Part shown: positions 1-7,661 of the stretch, piece after piece
How the letters are laid out: the number at the start of each line of letters is the position of its first letter
How positions within the stretch are numbered: position 1 is the stretch's first letter
Origin: BQOK01 sp048388525
GTDB lineage: Bacteria > Bacillota > Clostridia > Oscillospirales > Ruminococcaceae
Assembly: GCF_048388525.1 (NCBI RefSeq)
Contig: NZ_DBGCTQ010000053.1
Coordinates: 94,464 to 158,463 of the forward strand
DNA length: 64,000 nt
Direction of reading: 5' to 3'
Translations under genes and position numbers: made by a program
The notes under the pieces: model-generated
Told to the model about the DNA's origin: nothing
Database searches by the model: none
The model's input: only the letters and a program-made list of their open reading frames with translations

Positions 1-1
1 G

Positions 2-448
2 GACGCTGAGACCATTGAGGTGGCCATGACCGCAGCCGAGACCGGGCAGCTTTTGTTCAGCACCCTGCACACCGTGGGAGCGGCGAACACGGTGGACCGC
101 ATTGTGGACGTGTTCCCCGCCGCACAGCAGCAGCAGGTGAGAATCCAGCTTTCCATGGTGCTGCGGGCGGTCATCAGCCAGCAGCTGGTGCCCGCGGTGG
201 ACGGGGGACAGGCCGCCGCGTTTGAGGTGATGACCGCAAACCCGGCCATCCGCAACCTGATCCGGGAGGCCAAGACCCACCAGATCGACTCGGCCATTCA
301 GGCGGGCGCGGCGGAGGGCATGTGCACCATGGATTCCAGCCTGCTGGCGCTGTGCCGGGCCGGGCGCATCACTGCCGACACGGCGCTTACCTATTCGGCC
401 CATTATGAAACGCTGGAAAAACGTTTGGCGGCACTGGGCCTTTGCTGA
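2..448 (+). CDS. pilT: Type IV pilus retraction ATPase PilT, C-terminal part (5' end outside window)
   Basis: This is the C-terminal 148 residues of a PilT/VirB11-type secretion ATPase, the motor that depolymerises type IV pili at the inner face of the membrane. The reading frame is open from base 2, so the true start and the Walker A region lie upstream of the window. Visible signatures are the conserved stretch ETGQLLFSTLHT, which contains the histidine-box threonine and histidine, and the PilT-specific AIRNLIREAK motif. The first ATG in frame (base 20) is internal. The gene is followed after 45 bases by a BTAD regulator on the same strand, which may be co-transcribed. PilT is preferred over PilB because of the AIRNLI signature and the end position. 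Confidence 0.9.
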   Translation, partial: DAETIEVAMTAAETGQLLFSTLHTVGAANTVDRIVDVFPAAQQQQVRIQLSMVLRAVISQQLVPAVDGGQAAAFEVMTANPAIRNLIREAKTHQIDSAIQAGAAEGMCTMDSSLLALCRAGRITADTALTYSAHYETLEKRLAALGLC

Positions 449-493
449 ATGGTTTCCCGGTAAAAGGAGGCGTTTGAAATAGAGCACGATACT

Positions 494-1690
494 TTGAGAA
501 TTGATATGTTCGGCGGGCTGCGGGTGAGCTGTGGGGAAAGAGCCCTGACCGAGGGAGATCAGCGGATCAGCAAGCCGCTGGAGTTATTGGTGCTTTTGGT
601 GCTGAACCGGGGCAATAAGATCAGCAACGAGCAGCTGATGGAAGCGCTGTGGGAGCCGGACGAGCTGGAAAACCCCGCCGGAGCGCTGAAAAATGCGGCC
701 TATTCGCTGCGCAAAAGCCTGCAGAGGCTCTGCCCCGGAGCCACCCTCGTGGTGACCCGGGAGCGGCAGTATTGCTGGAATACCGAGGCGCCCATGGAGC
801 TGGATGTGGAGCGCTTTGCCAAGCTTTACTACCAGGCCGCCAAGGACGGGCAGGAGGACGAGCGGCTGGAATTGTGCCGCACGGCCCTGGCGCTTTATAC
901 CGGGGACTTTTTGCCCGGCCTTACCGACCGGCACTGGGTGATCCCCCGGGCGAGCGCACTGCGCCAGCAGTACCTGGACCTGACCATCACCGCCGCCGGC
1001 CTGCTGCTGGCGCGGCACACCAAAGCGGCGGCGGAGGAAGCGCTGGCGCTGTGCAACCGGGCCGTGCTGACCGAACCGCTGGACGAGGGCCTGTATCTCA
1101 GGCAGTTCACGGCCATGCAGCAGCTGGGAATGAAGAACGCCGTGCTGAAGTACTACCCGGTGGTGGCGAACCTGTTTTTTGACGAGCTGGGCGAACCGCT
1201 GCCGGCACCCCTGCGCACAATCTACCAGTGGGCCTCGGAGAGCTCGAACCCCGCGGTGGACGATATTCTTCACATTCAGAAGGACCTGGATGAGGCGACC
1301 CGGGATTCCCGGCCCATCCGGGGCGCGTACTTCTGCCAGTACGAGGTTTTTAAGCATATGTATCACATGGTGGTGCGCAGCGCCGCCCGCAGCGGCGGGT
1401 GCGTGGCCCTGTTCCTGATGACCTTTCTGCCGGTGCGCGGCCAGACCGTGCCCAAGGAGGAACTGACCCGGCTGATGCTGGCCATGAAAGAGGAGATCCA
1501 GAAGGTGCTGCGCAAGGGCGACGTGTTCAGCCGCTACAGCCGCAACCAGTATGTGCTGATGCTTTCCGTGCGCAGCATTGAGGACAGCGGCGTTGTGCAG
1601 AACCGGCTGCGGGAGGCGTACCGCAAGGCGCGCCCGCCCCGCACCCTTCGCATGGATGTGACCGCGGCGCGGCCGGAGTCGATTGTGTAA
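494..1690 (+). CDS. BTAD/SARP-type transcriptional regulator with degenerate GGDEF-like C-terminal domain
   Basis: The 398-residue protein has three parts. Residues about 1-95 form an OmpR/SARP-like winged helix (ISKPLELLVLLVLNRG, then LWEPDE and SLRKSLQRL). Residues about 105-240 are a helical BTAD domain. Residues about 270-385 resemble a GGDEF fold in which the catalytic GGDEF loop is replaced by SRNQY, within LRKGDVFSRYSRNQYVLML. It should therefore bind DNA but not make c-di-GMP. The start is uncertain: TTG at 494 lies 23 bases from a strong AAAGGAGG (463-470), whereas an in-frame ATA at 479 is ideally spaced and ATG 506 is the first ATG. It sits directly downstream of pilT. Its target is unknown. 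Confidence 0.75.
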   Translation: MRIDMFGGLRVSCGERALTEGDQRISKPLELLVLLVLNRGNKISNEQLMEALWEPDELENPAGALKNAAYSLRKSLQRLCPGATLVVTRERQYCWNTEAPMELDVERFAKLYYQAAKDGQEDERLELCRTALALYTGDFLPGLTDRHWVIPRASALRQQYLDLTITAAGLLLARHTKAAAEEALALCNRAVLTEPLDEGLYLRQFTAMQQLGMKNAVLKYYPVVANLFFDELGEPLPAPLRTIYQWASESSNPAVDDILHIQKDLDEATRDSRPIRGAYFCQYEVFKHMYHMVVRSAARSGGCVALFLMTFLPVRGQTVPKEELTRLMLAMKEEIQKVLRKGDVFSRYSRNQYVLMLSVRSIEDSGVVQNRLREAYRKARPPRTLRMDVTAARPESIV

Positions 1691-1715
1691 AAAATGCAGG
1701 TTTTGCCGAAAAGAG

Positions 1716-1755
1716 AACAGGCCCCCGTTCCCAAAGCCGGGAACGGGGGCCTGTT
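1716..1755. terminator. Bidirectional terminator between the BTAD regulator and pheT
   Basis: A perfect 17-bp inverted repeat (1716-1732 with 1739-1755) with a 6-base loop sits between the convergent stop codons at 1690 and 1781. The arms are GC-rich with AA/TT ends, so it can stop transcription from either side. Confidence 0.85.
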
Positions 1756-1780
1756 TGCGCGGATGAAAGGCGCTGGAGGC

Positions 1781-4237
1781 TCAGCTGCGAAGCTGCACGC
1801 CCAGCTCAGCCAGGTTTTTGAGCACCTTCTGCACGGCGGCGTCGACTTCCTCGTCGGTGAGGGTGCGGTCCGGCGCGCGGAACACCAGGTTGTAGGCCAG
1901 GCTCTTTTTGCCGGGGCCGATCTTGTCGCCGGTGTACACATCGAACAGGGAGAGGCTTTCGAGAATTTTGCCCGCGCCCTTGCGGATGCAGGCGGCCAGC
2001 TCGGCCGCGGGAAGGACGTCTTCGGCAACCAGGGCCAGATCGCGGCTGGTGGAGGGGTGCTTGGGCAGCGGCTGGTACTGCACACCTGCCGTGCGGGCGG
2101 CAAACACCGCGTCCAGGTTCACGTCGGCGGCCACGATGCGCGCCTTTACGCCGTAATTGGCGCACACCGCCGGGTGCACCTCGCCCAGGGTGGCGAGCTT
2201 TGTTTCGCCCAGGTACAGATCGGCGGCGCGGCCGGGATGATAGGCGGCGCCCTGCGCGTTGCGGCGCACGGTATACCCGGTTACGCCGGCGGTGGCAAGC
2301 AGCTTTTCCACAACGCCCTTGATGGCCAGATAATCCCACTTGGCGCCGTAGGCGGCCAGGATGAGCTTTTGTGTTTCCGTGGGCAGCAGGTCCGAGGGGG
2401 TTTTGCCCTCGGCGGCGAGCTTTTCACACAGGGCCGGGTAATTGTTGAAGTCGTTGTCGGCCACCTCGTGGCCGAGGGGGCTGGGAGTGTATTCGGCAGC
2501 CTGCTCGAACACCGCGCACTCGGCCGCGCGGGCGCCCCAGTTGCGGCTTACCACTTCCAGAAGGCTGGGCAGGGCAGTGGTGCGCATGATGGAGGTATCC
2601 TCGCCCAGGGGGTTGGAGAGCACCACGGCGCTGCGCAGGGGATCGTTTTCCGGCAGATGGATCGCGTCGAAGCATTTGGGGCTGCAGAAGCTGAAGGTCT
2701 CGCACTCCCACAGGCCGTAGCCCGCCAGGGCGGCGGTGAGCTTTTCGTCAAAGTCCTGCCGGGGGGTGGGGCGGGCCTGGGCCACGCCCCGCATGACGGT
2801 GCTGGGGATCTTGTTGTAACCCACATAGCGGGCGATCTCCTCGGCAATGTCGCAGTCGCGCTCCATGTCCCAGCGGTCGGTGGGGCAGACGAGCATGTCG
2901 CCCTCCAGTTCAAAGCCCAGAGGCAGCAGGATGCCGACCATCTCGCTGCGGCTGAGCCGGATGCCCAGCAAGCGGTTGACGGCCTCGGGGCGCAGGGGGA
3001 TGCGGCGCTTTTCGCGGGGGGAGGGATACACGTCCACAATGCCGTTCACCACGTCGCCCGCGTCCAGCAGCTGCACCAGCTCAAGCGCGCGGGCCAGGGC
3101 CTTGCTGCAGGTGTTGGGGTCGAGGCCCTTTTCATAGCGGGAGCTGGCCTCGGTGCGCAGGCCCAGCTTTTTGGCGGTGGTGCGCACGCTGGGGCCGTTG
3201 AACATGGCGCTCTCGAACACCACCGAGGTGGTGTGTTCGTAGGTGCCGCTGTACTCGCCGCCCATGACGCCGGCCACGCCGATGGGGCCCGCGTCGTCGG
3301 CGATGATGAGCATTTCGGGGCTGAGGGCGCGGTCGGCACCGTCGAGGGTGACGATGTGTTCGCCCGGAAGGGCGTTTCGCACCCGCACATGGCCGCCGTT
3401 TACATACTTATAGTCGAAACAGTGCATGGGCTGGCCGTATTCCAGCATGACGTAGTTGGTGATGTCGACCAGGTTGTTGATGGGGCGCACGCCGCAGTTG
3501 CGCAGGCGCTGGCGCATCCACCGGGGGCTGGGCCCCACCCGCACATTTTCCACCACGGCGCCGCAGTAGCGGTAGCACAGGCCGGTGTTTTCGATGTCTA
3601 CCTTCAAGAGATCGTTCACATCGCCGTGACCGGGCTTCACCGCGGGGGTGTGATCCTTGAACGGCACGCCGAAGGTGGCGGCTGTTTCGCGGCCCAGGCC
3701 GCGCACGGCCAGGCAGTCCGGGCGGTTGGGGGTGATCTCGAACTCGACGGTCACGTCGTCGAGGCCCAGGGCGTGGACAGCCGGGGTACCGGGAGCCCAC
3801 TCCTCGTCCAGCACCAGGATGCCGTCTTCCACAGCGTGGGGGAAATCGTGGGTGGTGAGGCCCAGCTCGGACAGGCTGCACAGCATGCCGCAGCTCTCGA
3901 CCCCGCGCAGCTTGCCTTTGGTGATTTTGACCCCGCCGGGCAGGCAGGATTTGTGCAGGGCGGCGGGCACAAGGTCGCCCACCTTGAGGTTGCCTGCGCC
4001 GGTGACGATCTGCACCGGGCGTTCGGCGCCCACCTCCACCTGGCAGACCACCATGTGGTCGGAATCCGGGTGAGGAACGATCTCCAGGATCCGGCCCACC
4101 ACCACGTTGCTGATGGCGTCGGCCTCGCTTTCAAAGCATTCCACCTTGCTGCCGCTCATGGTCATGCGGTCGGCGTATTCCTGGGGGGTACAGGTAATAT
4201 CGGCGAATTCCTTCGCCCACCCCAATGGCATTTTCAT
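1781..4237 (-). CDS. pheT: Phenylalanine-tRNA ligase beta subunit
   Basis: This 818-residue protein is full length for the family and forms the alpha2-beta2 cytosolic synthetase with PheS. The N-terminus MKMPLGWAKEF, an EMAP-II-like tRNA-binding domain at about residues 40-150, the B3/B4 editing region, the B5 domain and the catalytic-like core are in the usual order. The C-terminus carries the ferredoxin-like anticodon-binding domain (STSRDLALVAEDV to the end). The start ATG at 4237 has GGGAGGG upstream. It follows pheS by 19 bases in one operon, and both are under the T-box upstream of pheS. Confidence 0.96.
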   Translation of the reverse strand: MKMPLGWAKEFADITCTPQEYADRMTMSGSKVECFESEADAISNVVVGRILEIVPHPDSDHMVVCQVEVGAERPVQIVTGAGNLKVGDLVPAALHKSCLPGGVKITKGKLRGVESCGMLCSLSELGLTTHDFPHAVEDGILVLDEEWAPGTPAVHALGLDDVTVEFEITPNRPDCLAVRGLGRETAATFGVPFKDHTPAVKPGHGDVNDLLKVDIENTGLCYRYCGAVVENVRVGPSPRWMRQRLRNCGVRPINNLVDITNYVMLEYGQPMHCFDYKYVNGGHVRVRNALPGEHIVTLDGADRALSPEMLIIADDAGPIGVAGVMGGEYSGTYEHTTSVVFESAMFNGPSVRTTAKKLGLRTEASSRYEKGLDPNTCSKALARALELVQLLDAGDVVNGIVDVYPSPREKRRIPLRPEAVNRLLGIRLSRSEMVGILLPLGFELEGDMLVCPTDRWDMERDCDIAEEIARYVGYNKIPSTVMRGVAQARPTPRQDFDEKLTAALAGYGLWECETFSFCSPKCFDAIHLPENDPLRSAVVLSNPLGEDTSIMRTTALPSLLEVVSRNWGARAAECAVFEQAAEYTPSPLGHEVADNDFNNYPALCEKLAAEGKTPSDLLPTETQKLILAAYGAKWDYLAIKGVVEKLLATAGVTGYTVRRNAQGAAYHPGRAADLYLGETKLATLGEVHPAVCANYGVKARIVAADVNLDAVFAARTAGVQYQPLPKHPSTSRDLALVAEDVLPAAELAACIRKGAGKILESLSLFDVYTGDKIGPGKKSLAYNLVFRAPDRTLTDEEVDAAVQKVLKNLAELGVQLRS

Positions 4238-4256
4238 TGTTTTGTCCCTCCCTTGT

Positions 4257-5279
4257 TCAGTTGAACTGCTTCAAAAAGCGCAGATCGTTTTCGTACAGAA
4301 GGCGCATATCGTCGATGCCGTAGCGCATCATGGTGATGCGCTCGAGCCCCACGCCGAAGGCGTAGCCGCTGTATCTCTCGGGGTCGATGCCGCAGTTTTC
4401 CAGCACCTTGGGGTGCACCATGCCGCAGCCCAGGATCTCGATCCAGCCCTCGCCCTTGCACAGCGGGCAGCCCTTGCCGCCGCACTTGAAGCAGCTCATG
4501 TCCATCTCGGCGCTGGGCTCGGTATAGGGGAAGTGATGGGGCCGGAAGCGCACCCGGGTTTCGGGCCCGTACAGCTTCTGGATGAACACCTCCAGGGTGC
4601 CTTTCAAATCGGTGAAGGTGATGCCCTCGTCCACCACCAGGCCCTCGATCTGGTGGAACAGGGGGGAATGGGTGGCGTCCACAGCGTCGGAGCGGTAGAC
4701 CCGGCCGGGCGCGATGATGCGGATGGGGGCCTTTTTCTGCTCCATGGTGCGGATCTGCATGGGGCTGGTCTGGGTGCGAAGCAGGATGTTTTCGGTGATG
4801 TAGAAGGTATCCTGCGTGTCGCGGGCGGGGTGGCTTTTGGGCATGTTGAGCATCTCGAAGTTGTAGTGGTCCAGCTCGACCTCGGGGCCTTCGACCACAT
4901 CGAAGCCCATGCCCAGAAAGATATCCTTGAGTTCGCTCAGCACCAGATGGAACGGGTGCAGGCCGCCCTGCACCGGCTGGGTGCCGGGCAGGGTAACGTC
5001 GATGGTCTCGGCGGCAAGGCGCGCGGTGAGGGCGGCCTCGGCCAGATCTTTCATGCGGGCGCGGATGTGGGCGTCGATGCCCTCGCGCACCTCGTTCGCC
5101 AGAGCGCCGATGACCGGCCGCTCCTCGGCGGAAAGCCTGCCCATCTGCTTTAAAATGCCGGTGAGCTCGCCTTTTTTGCCAAGAAAGCGCACCCGCAATT
5201 CGTCCACGGCCTTTTCGTCGGCCGCAGCGGCGATGAGCCCGTCCGCCGTGCGGCGGATCTGTTCCAATGCCTCTTTCAT
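4257..5279 (-). CDS. pheS: Phenylalanine-tRNA ligase alpha subunit
   Basis: This 340-residue catalytic subunit charges tRNA-Phe. An N-terminal coiled coil (about residues 1-85) is followed by the class II aminoacyl-tRNA synthetase core. Motif 2 is seen around RVYRSDAVDATHSPLFHQIE and motif 3 near the end in GVGLERITMMRYGI. A longer frame exists to 5309, but ATG 5279 is chosen because AAAGGAGAG sits just upstream and the protein then begins MKEALEQI as in homologues. A Cys-rich insert (CFKCGGKGCPLC) around residue 245 is common in clostridial PheS. The gene lies immediately downstream of the T-box terminator and upstream of pheT. Confidence 0.95.
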   Translation of the reverse strand: MKEALEQIRRTADGLIAAAADEKAVDELRVRFLGKKGELTGILKQMGRLSAEERPVIGALANEVREGIDAHIRARMKDLAEAALTARLAAETIDVTLPGTQPVQGGLHPFHLVLSELKDIFLGMGFDVVEGPEVELDHYNFEMLNMPKSHPARDTQDTFYITENILLRTQTSPMQIRTMEQKKAPIRIIAPGRVYRSDAVDATHSPLFHQIEGLVVDEGITFTDLKGTLEVFIQKLYGPETRVRFRPHHFPYTEPSAEMDMSCFKCGGKGCPLCKGEGWIEILGCGMVHPKVLENCGIDPERYSGYAFGVGLERITMMRYGIDDMRLLYENDLRFLKQFN

Positions 5280-5311
5280 GTTGTCCTCTCCTTTTTTATT
5301 CGGGGGCAAAC

Positions 5312-5345
5312 AAAAAAGCCCCGCCCCCGTGCATTCACAGGGACG
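5312..5345 (-). terminator. T-box regulated intrinsic terminator
   Basis: On the minus strand a 10-bp stem (5345-5336 with 5331-5322) closes a 4-base loop. It is followed by GGGGC and six Ts ending at 5312. It lies between the T-box sequence and the pheS ribosome-binding site, the position expected for the attenuator that uncharged tRNA-Phe disrupts. Confidence 0.88.
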
Positions 5346-5560
5346 AAGCTGTTAAAGCCCCGCGGTACCACCCGGATTTTTGCTCTTTGAGCAAACACTC
5401 AAGCTCCCGCTAACGGGGGAAAGCCGTCCCCGCCTACTGGAGCGTTCAGCGGGGCCGCTCGGAAGGGAACTTCGCACGCGCGCCTGCCGCGGGGCCCTTG
5501 CAGCCGGGGGGCCCCTCTCTGCGCCGGAGGATGCGCGGTTACTTTCCTTCGTCAAAGCGT
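5322..5560 (-). promoter_or_regulatory. T-box riboswitch (tRNA-Phe responsive) controlling pheST
   Basis: The minus strand carries the canonical T-box sequence GGGTGGTACCGCG at 5373-5361. Its TGGT would pair with the ACCA end of uncharged tRNA. Upstream come stem II/III signatures (CCAGTAGG, GGGGACGG, CCCGTTAGCGGG) and stem I elements (GACGAAGGAAAGTA at its base, AGAGAG further in). A TTC at 5469-5467 following GAAG is the likely Phe specifier, but the specifier loop was not modelled. Uncharged tRNA-Phe should stabilise the antiterminator and open pheST expression. The neighbouring genes fit this exactly. Confidence 0.93.
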
Positions 5561-5573
5561 TTTGAATAAGGCC

Positions 5574-5602
5574 ATGATAGCACACTTTTTTGCGGTTTGC
5601 AA
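5574..5602 (-). promoter_or_regulatory. Promoter of the pheST T-box transcript
   Basis: On the minus strand TTGCAA (5602-5597) and TATCAT (5579-5574) are separated by 17 bases. This places the transcript start a few bases before the T-box stem I. Confidence 0.7.
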
Positions 5603-5662
5603 GCGGTGAAAAAATGTTGTAACATATAGGAGACGTGATTTTAAAAGGGGGCGGCGGGATTG

Positions 5663-6049
5663 ATGATCGGCGTGGGGACGGACCTGGTGGAGATCAGGCG
5701 GATGGAAAAAAGCCTGGAAAGCCCGGCGTTTTGGCGGCGGGTGTTCGGCCCCGCCGAACGGGCTTTTTTGGAGGCCCGGCCCAAGGCGCGGCGCGCCGCC
5801 AGCGCAGCGGCGAATTTTGCCGCGAAGGAGGCCCTTTTAAAGGCGGCGGGCAAGGGCCTGGGGGGCTTTGCCCTGGCCGAGATCCAGGTCCTGCGCGGGG
5901 AGGGGGGCGCGCCCTACTACCTGCTTTCGGGAGGCGCCGCGGCCTGGGCGGCGGAGCGCGGCGCCGAGGTGCGGCTTTCGCTTGCCCACGAGGGGGGCCT
6001 TGCCCTGGCCTTTGCGGTGGCCGAGACTTCGGCAGGCAGCCAAACATAA
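5663..6049 (+). CDS. acpS: Holo-[acyl-carrier-protein] synthase
   Basis: AcpS transfers 4'-phosphopantetheine from CoA to acyl carrier protein in the cytosol. The 128-residue product has the two family signatures: GVGTDLVEIRRME at the N-terminus, with the magnesium-binding Asp, and NFAAKEALLKAAGKGL in the middle, with the conserved Glu and Lys. ATG 5663 is preferred over the adjacent TTG at 5660 because homologues begin MI-G. The gene diverges from the pheST promoter and precedes mazF, a neighbourhood common in Firmicutes. It ends in its own terminator. Confidence 0.93.
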   Translation: MIGVGTDLVEIRRMEKSLESPAFWRRVFGPAERAFLEARPKARRAASAAANFAAKEALLKAAGKGLGGFALAEIQVLRGEGGAPYYLLSGGAAAWAAERGAEVRLSLAHEGGLALAFAVAETSAGSQT

Positions 6050-6061
6050 CCTGCGCTGTGC

Positions 6062-6091
6062 GCGCCGGTTGGTGGGGCCGGCGCTTTTTTT
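6062..6091 (+). terminator. Terminator downstream of acpS
   Basis: GCGCCGG (6062-6068) pairs with CCGGCGC (6078-6084), followed by a run of seven Ts. Confidence 0.8.
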
Positions 6092-6189
6092 GCGGCACCC
6101 TAAGGACGCCGGCTGTGAGCGGGAGCAAAAAGCATCGAAACACGGCACATCCCCGCGCCCGCGTTTAAGCGGGCTGAACTTCGCACATA

Positions 6190-6244
6190 CTACCCTTGCA
6201 AGCAAAAACCTGCGCCTTTGTGAGGCGCAAGCTCTGGAGGGTAG
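6190..6244 (+). promoter_or_regulatory. Structured leader that can cover the mazF Shine-Dalgarno
   Basis: Two nested inverted repeats lie just before mazF. The outer pair is CTACCCT (6190-6196) with AGGGTAG (6238-6244). The inner pair is TGCGCCT (6211-6217) with AGGCGCA (6223-6229). The outer right arm overlaps the GGAGGG ribosome-binding site (6236-6241), nine bases from the ATG at 6251, so folding would hide it. That this regulates translation is inference. Confidence 0.5.
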
Positions 6245-6250
6245 AGTTAC

Positions 6251-6601
6251 ATGGAAGTTCATAGAGGCGAAGTGTTTTACGCGGATTTGAGCCCGGTGGT
6301 GGGCTCGGAGCAGGGCGGGGTGCGGCCGGTGCTGATTTTGCAGAACGACGTGGGTAACCGGCACAGCCCCACGGTGATCGCGGCGGCCATTACCTCGAAG
6401 CAGGACAAGACCCACCTGCCCACCCACATCGGGCTGCCGGCCCAGACCTGCGGGCTGACGCGGGACAGCATTGTGCTGCTGGAGCAGATCCGCACGCTGG
6501 ACAAGCGCCGCCTGCGGGAAAAGGCAGGGCAGCTTTCACGCGAGGACCAGCACCGGGTGGACCAGGCGCTGGAGATCAGCATCGGGCTGACCAGCATGTG
6601 A
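6251..6601 (+). CDS. mazF: MazF/PemK-family mRNA interferase toxin
   Basis: This 116-residue protein matches the EndoA/MazF endoribonuclease family, which cleaves single-stranded mRNA at short recognition sites. The family signatures are VHRGEVFYADLSPVVGSEQG near the start, RPVLILQND, and the loop SIVLLEQIRTLDKRRL containing the conserved Gln and Arg. The start follows GGAGGG by nine bases. A mazE antitoxin would normally lie just upstream, but 6050-6250 contains only a terminator and a hairpin leader. No short antitoxin-like frame was found there or after the gene. The cognate antitoxin is therefore absent, elsewhere or unrecognised. Confidence 0.9.
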   Translation: MEVHRGEVFYADLSPVVGSEQGGVRPVLILQNDVGNRHSPTVIAAAITSKQDKTHLPTHIGLPAQTCGLTRDSIVLLEQIRTLDKRRLREKAGQLSREDQHRVDQALEISIGLTSM

Positions 6602-6631
6602 GGCGGCAAGCGGAAGAATAAAGAAAGACAG

Positions 6632-6673
6632 AACAGGCGGGATCTGGGGAATTGACCGGATCCCGCCTGTTTT
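6632..6673 (+). terminator. Terminator downstream of mazF
   Basis: A perfect 13-bp stem (6632-6644 with 6659-6671) has an A-start and T-end. Confidence 0.8.
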
Positions 6674-6714
6674 GCTTTTGAAGGACTTGACTAAAGCCTA
6701 GGGAATGATGCTTT

Positions 6715-6799
6715 ACACAGGTGCTTGTATGAATTAACCGGCCGGCCATTCTTTGAGCTGATAAGGGTGAGCAAAATGAGCACTTTTTGGAACCTGTGT
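6715..6799. repeat. Inverted repeat upstream of the tandem-HTH gene
   Basis: ACACAGGT (6715-6722) and ACCTGTGT (6792-6799) face each other across 69 bases in an AT-rich gap (6674-6898). No clear promoter was found in this gap beyond a TATGAT at 6802-6807. The repeat could be an operator pair or chance. Confidence 0.3.
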
Positions 6800-6898
6800 T
6801 ATATGATATGCTTTTTTTATTGTAAAGCGTCTTTTTATGTTTTTGCGGAATTATGCAACACAAGGGGCCTACGAGAAATAATGTTTGGAGGTTAAACG

Positions 6899-7564
6899 AT
6901 GGAACAACTCGTCGATATCCCGTACAGCGAACTGAAGCAAAACCCGCGCGATTACAAGGTGCTGCTGCTGCGGGATCAGTGGGACAGGCCCTATACGGAG
7001 ATCGCCCGGGAGCTTGAAATATCCACCGCAAGGGCCATCCAGATCTATCATCATGTAAAACGCAAGCAATTGCGGCTTTATGCCCGGCACCTGGCGATCG
7101 CGCATGATGGCCAGGACCCCTCGGCTTTTCAATACGAGAAGCTGTATGACGGTTATGGGGACTACAAATACGTCTCGGCTTATTGGGAGAAGGAATACAC
7201 GGAACTGCTGAAGGAGTACCGCAGCGGGGAGCCGGGGCATTCCGCTGGATTTTTGGCGGAGCTGCCGCCCCCCACCCAAGAAGTGACCAGCCTGATGGAG
7301 CAGCAGGTGAAACGCCTGCGCGAGAAGGAGGAGGAGACGTTTGCCGAGATCGGCCGCGAAATGAAAATGACCAGGGAAAAGGCAAGAAACATATACGAAC
7401 GCTTCTACCACAAAAAGTGGCTGGCGGCCCGCGACAAGATCCGAAGCACATACAATAGAGGGAAAGACGAACGGGACGATTTTATGGACTATTACTGGAA
7501 ATACAGAACAGCCAGAAAGCGGTTTGAAGCCCTTGTAAGGGACTACCCCGAACTGTTTGAATAG
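6899..7564 (+). CDS. Hypothetical protein with two sigma-region-4-like helix-turn-helix units
   Basis: I do not recognise a named family for this 221-residue cytosolic protein. It contains two similar segments. The first is at about residues 22-60 (DRPYTEIARELEISTARAIQ, then IYHHVKRKQLRLYARHL). The second is at about 140-185 (EEETFAEIGREMKMTREKAR, then NIYERFYHKKWLAARDK). Both look like sigma-70 region 4 or TrfB-type HTHs followed by a basic, aromatic helix, suggesting internal duplication. The linker and C-terminal end are charged and tyrosine-rich. A DNA- or RNA polymerase-associated role is inference. ATG 6899 has TGGAGGT upstream. The gene stands alone between the mazF terminator and a membrane-protein gene. 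Confidence 0.6.
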   Translation: MEQLVDIPYSELKQNPRDYKVLLLRDQWDRPYTEIARELEISTARAIQIYHHVKRKQLRLYARHLAIAHDGQDPSAFQYEKLYDGYGDYKYVSAYWEKEYTELLKEYRSGEPGHSAGFLAELPPPTQEVTSLMEQQVKRLREKEEETFAEIGREMKMTREKARNIYERFYHKKWLAARDKIRSTYNRGKDERDDFMDYYWKYRTARKRFEALVRDYPELFE

Positions 7565-7661
7565 ATGCTGAAAGAACCGGGCCTGCGATGGGGACTGCTT
7601 TCTTGTGCCTTTTGCAGAATTGTGGTACACTGGTGCAAAAAGGACGGCAGGGGGGACAGGT

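Noticed and set aside
1694..4264. An 856-residue plus-strand frame opposite pheT
   Set aside because: pheT on the other strand is unambiguous; the antisense product is Ala/Gly/His-rich shadow sequence.
6050..6250. Search for a mazE antitoxin gene before mazF
   Set aside because: Only a terminator and a hairpin leader are present; no short frame with RBS and AbrB- or RHH-like sequence was found.
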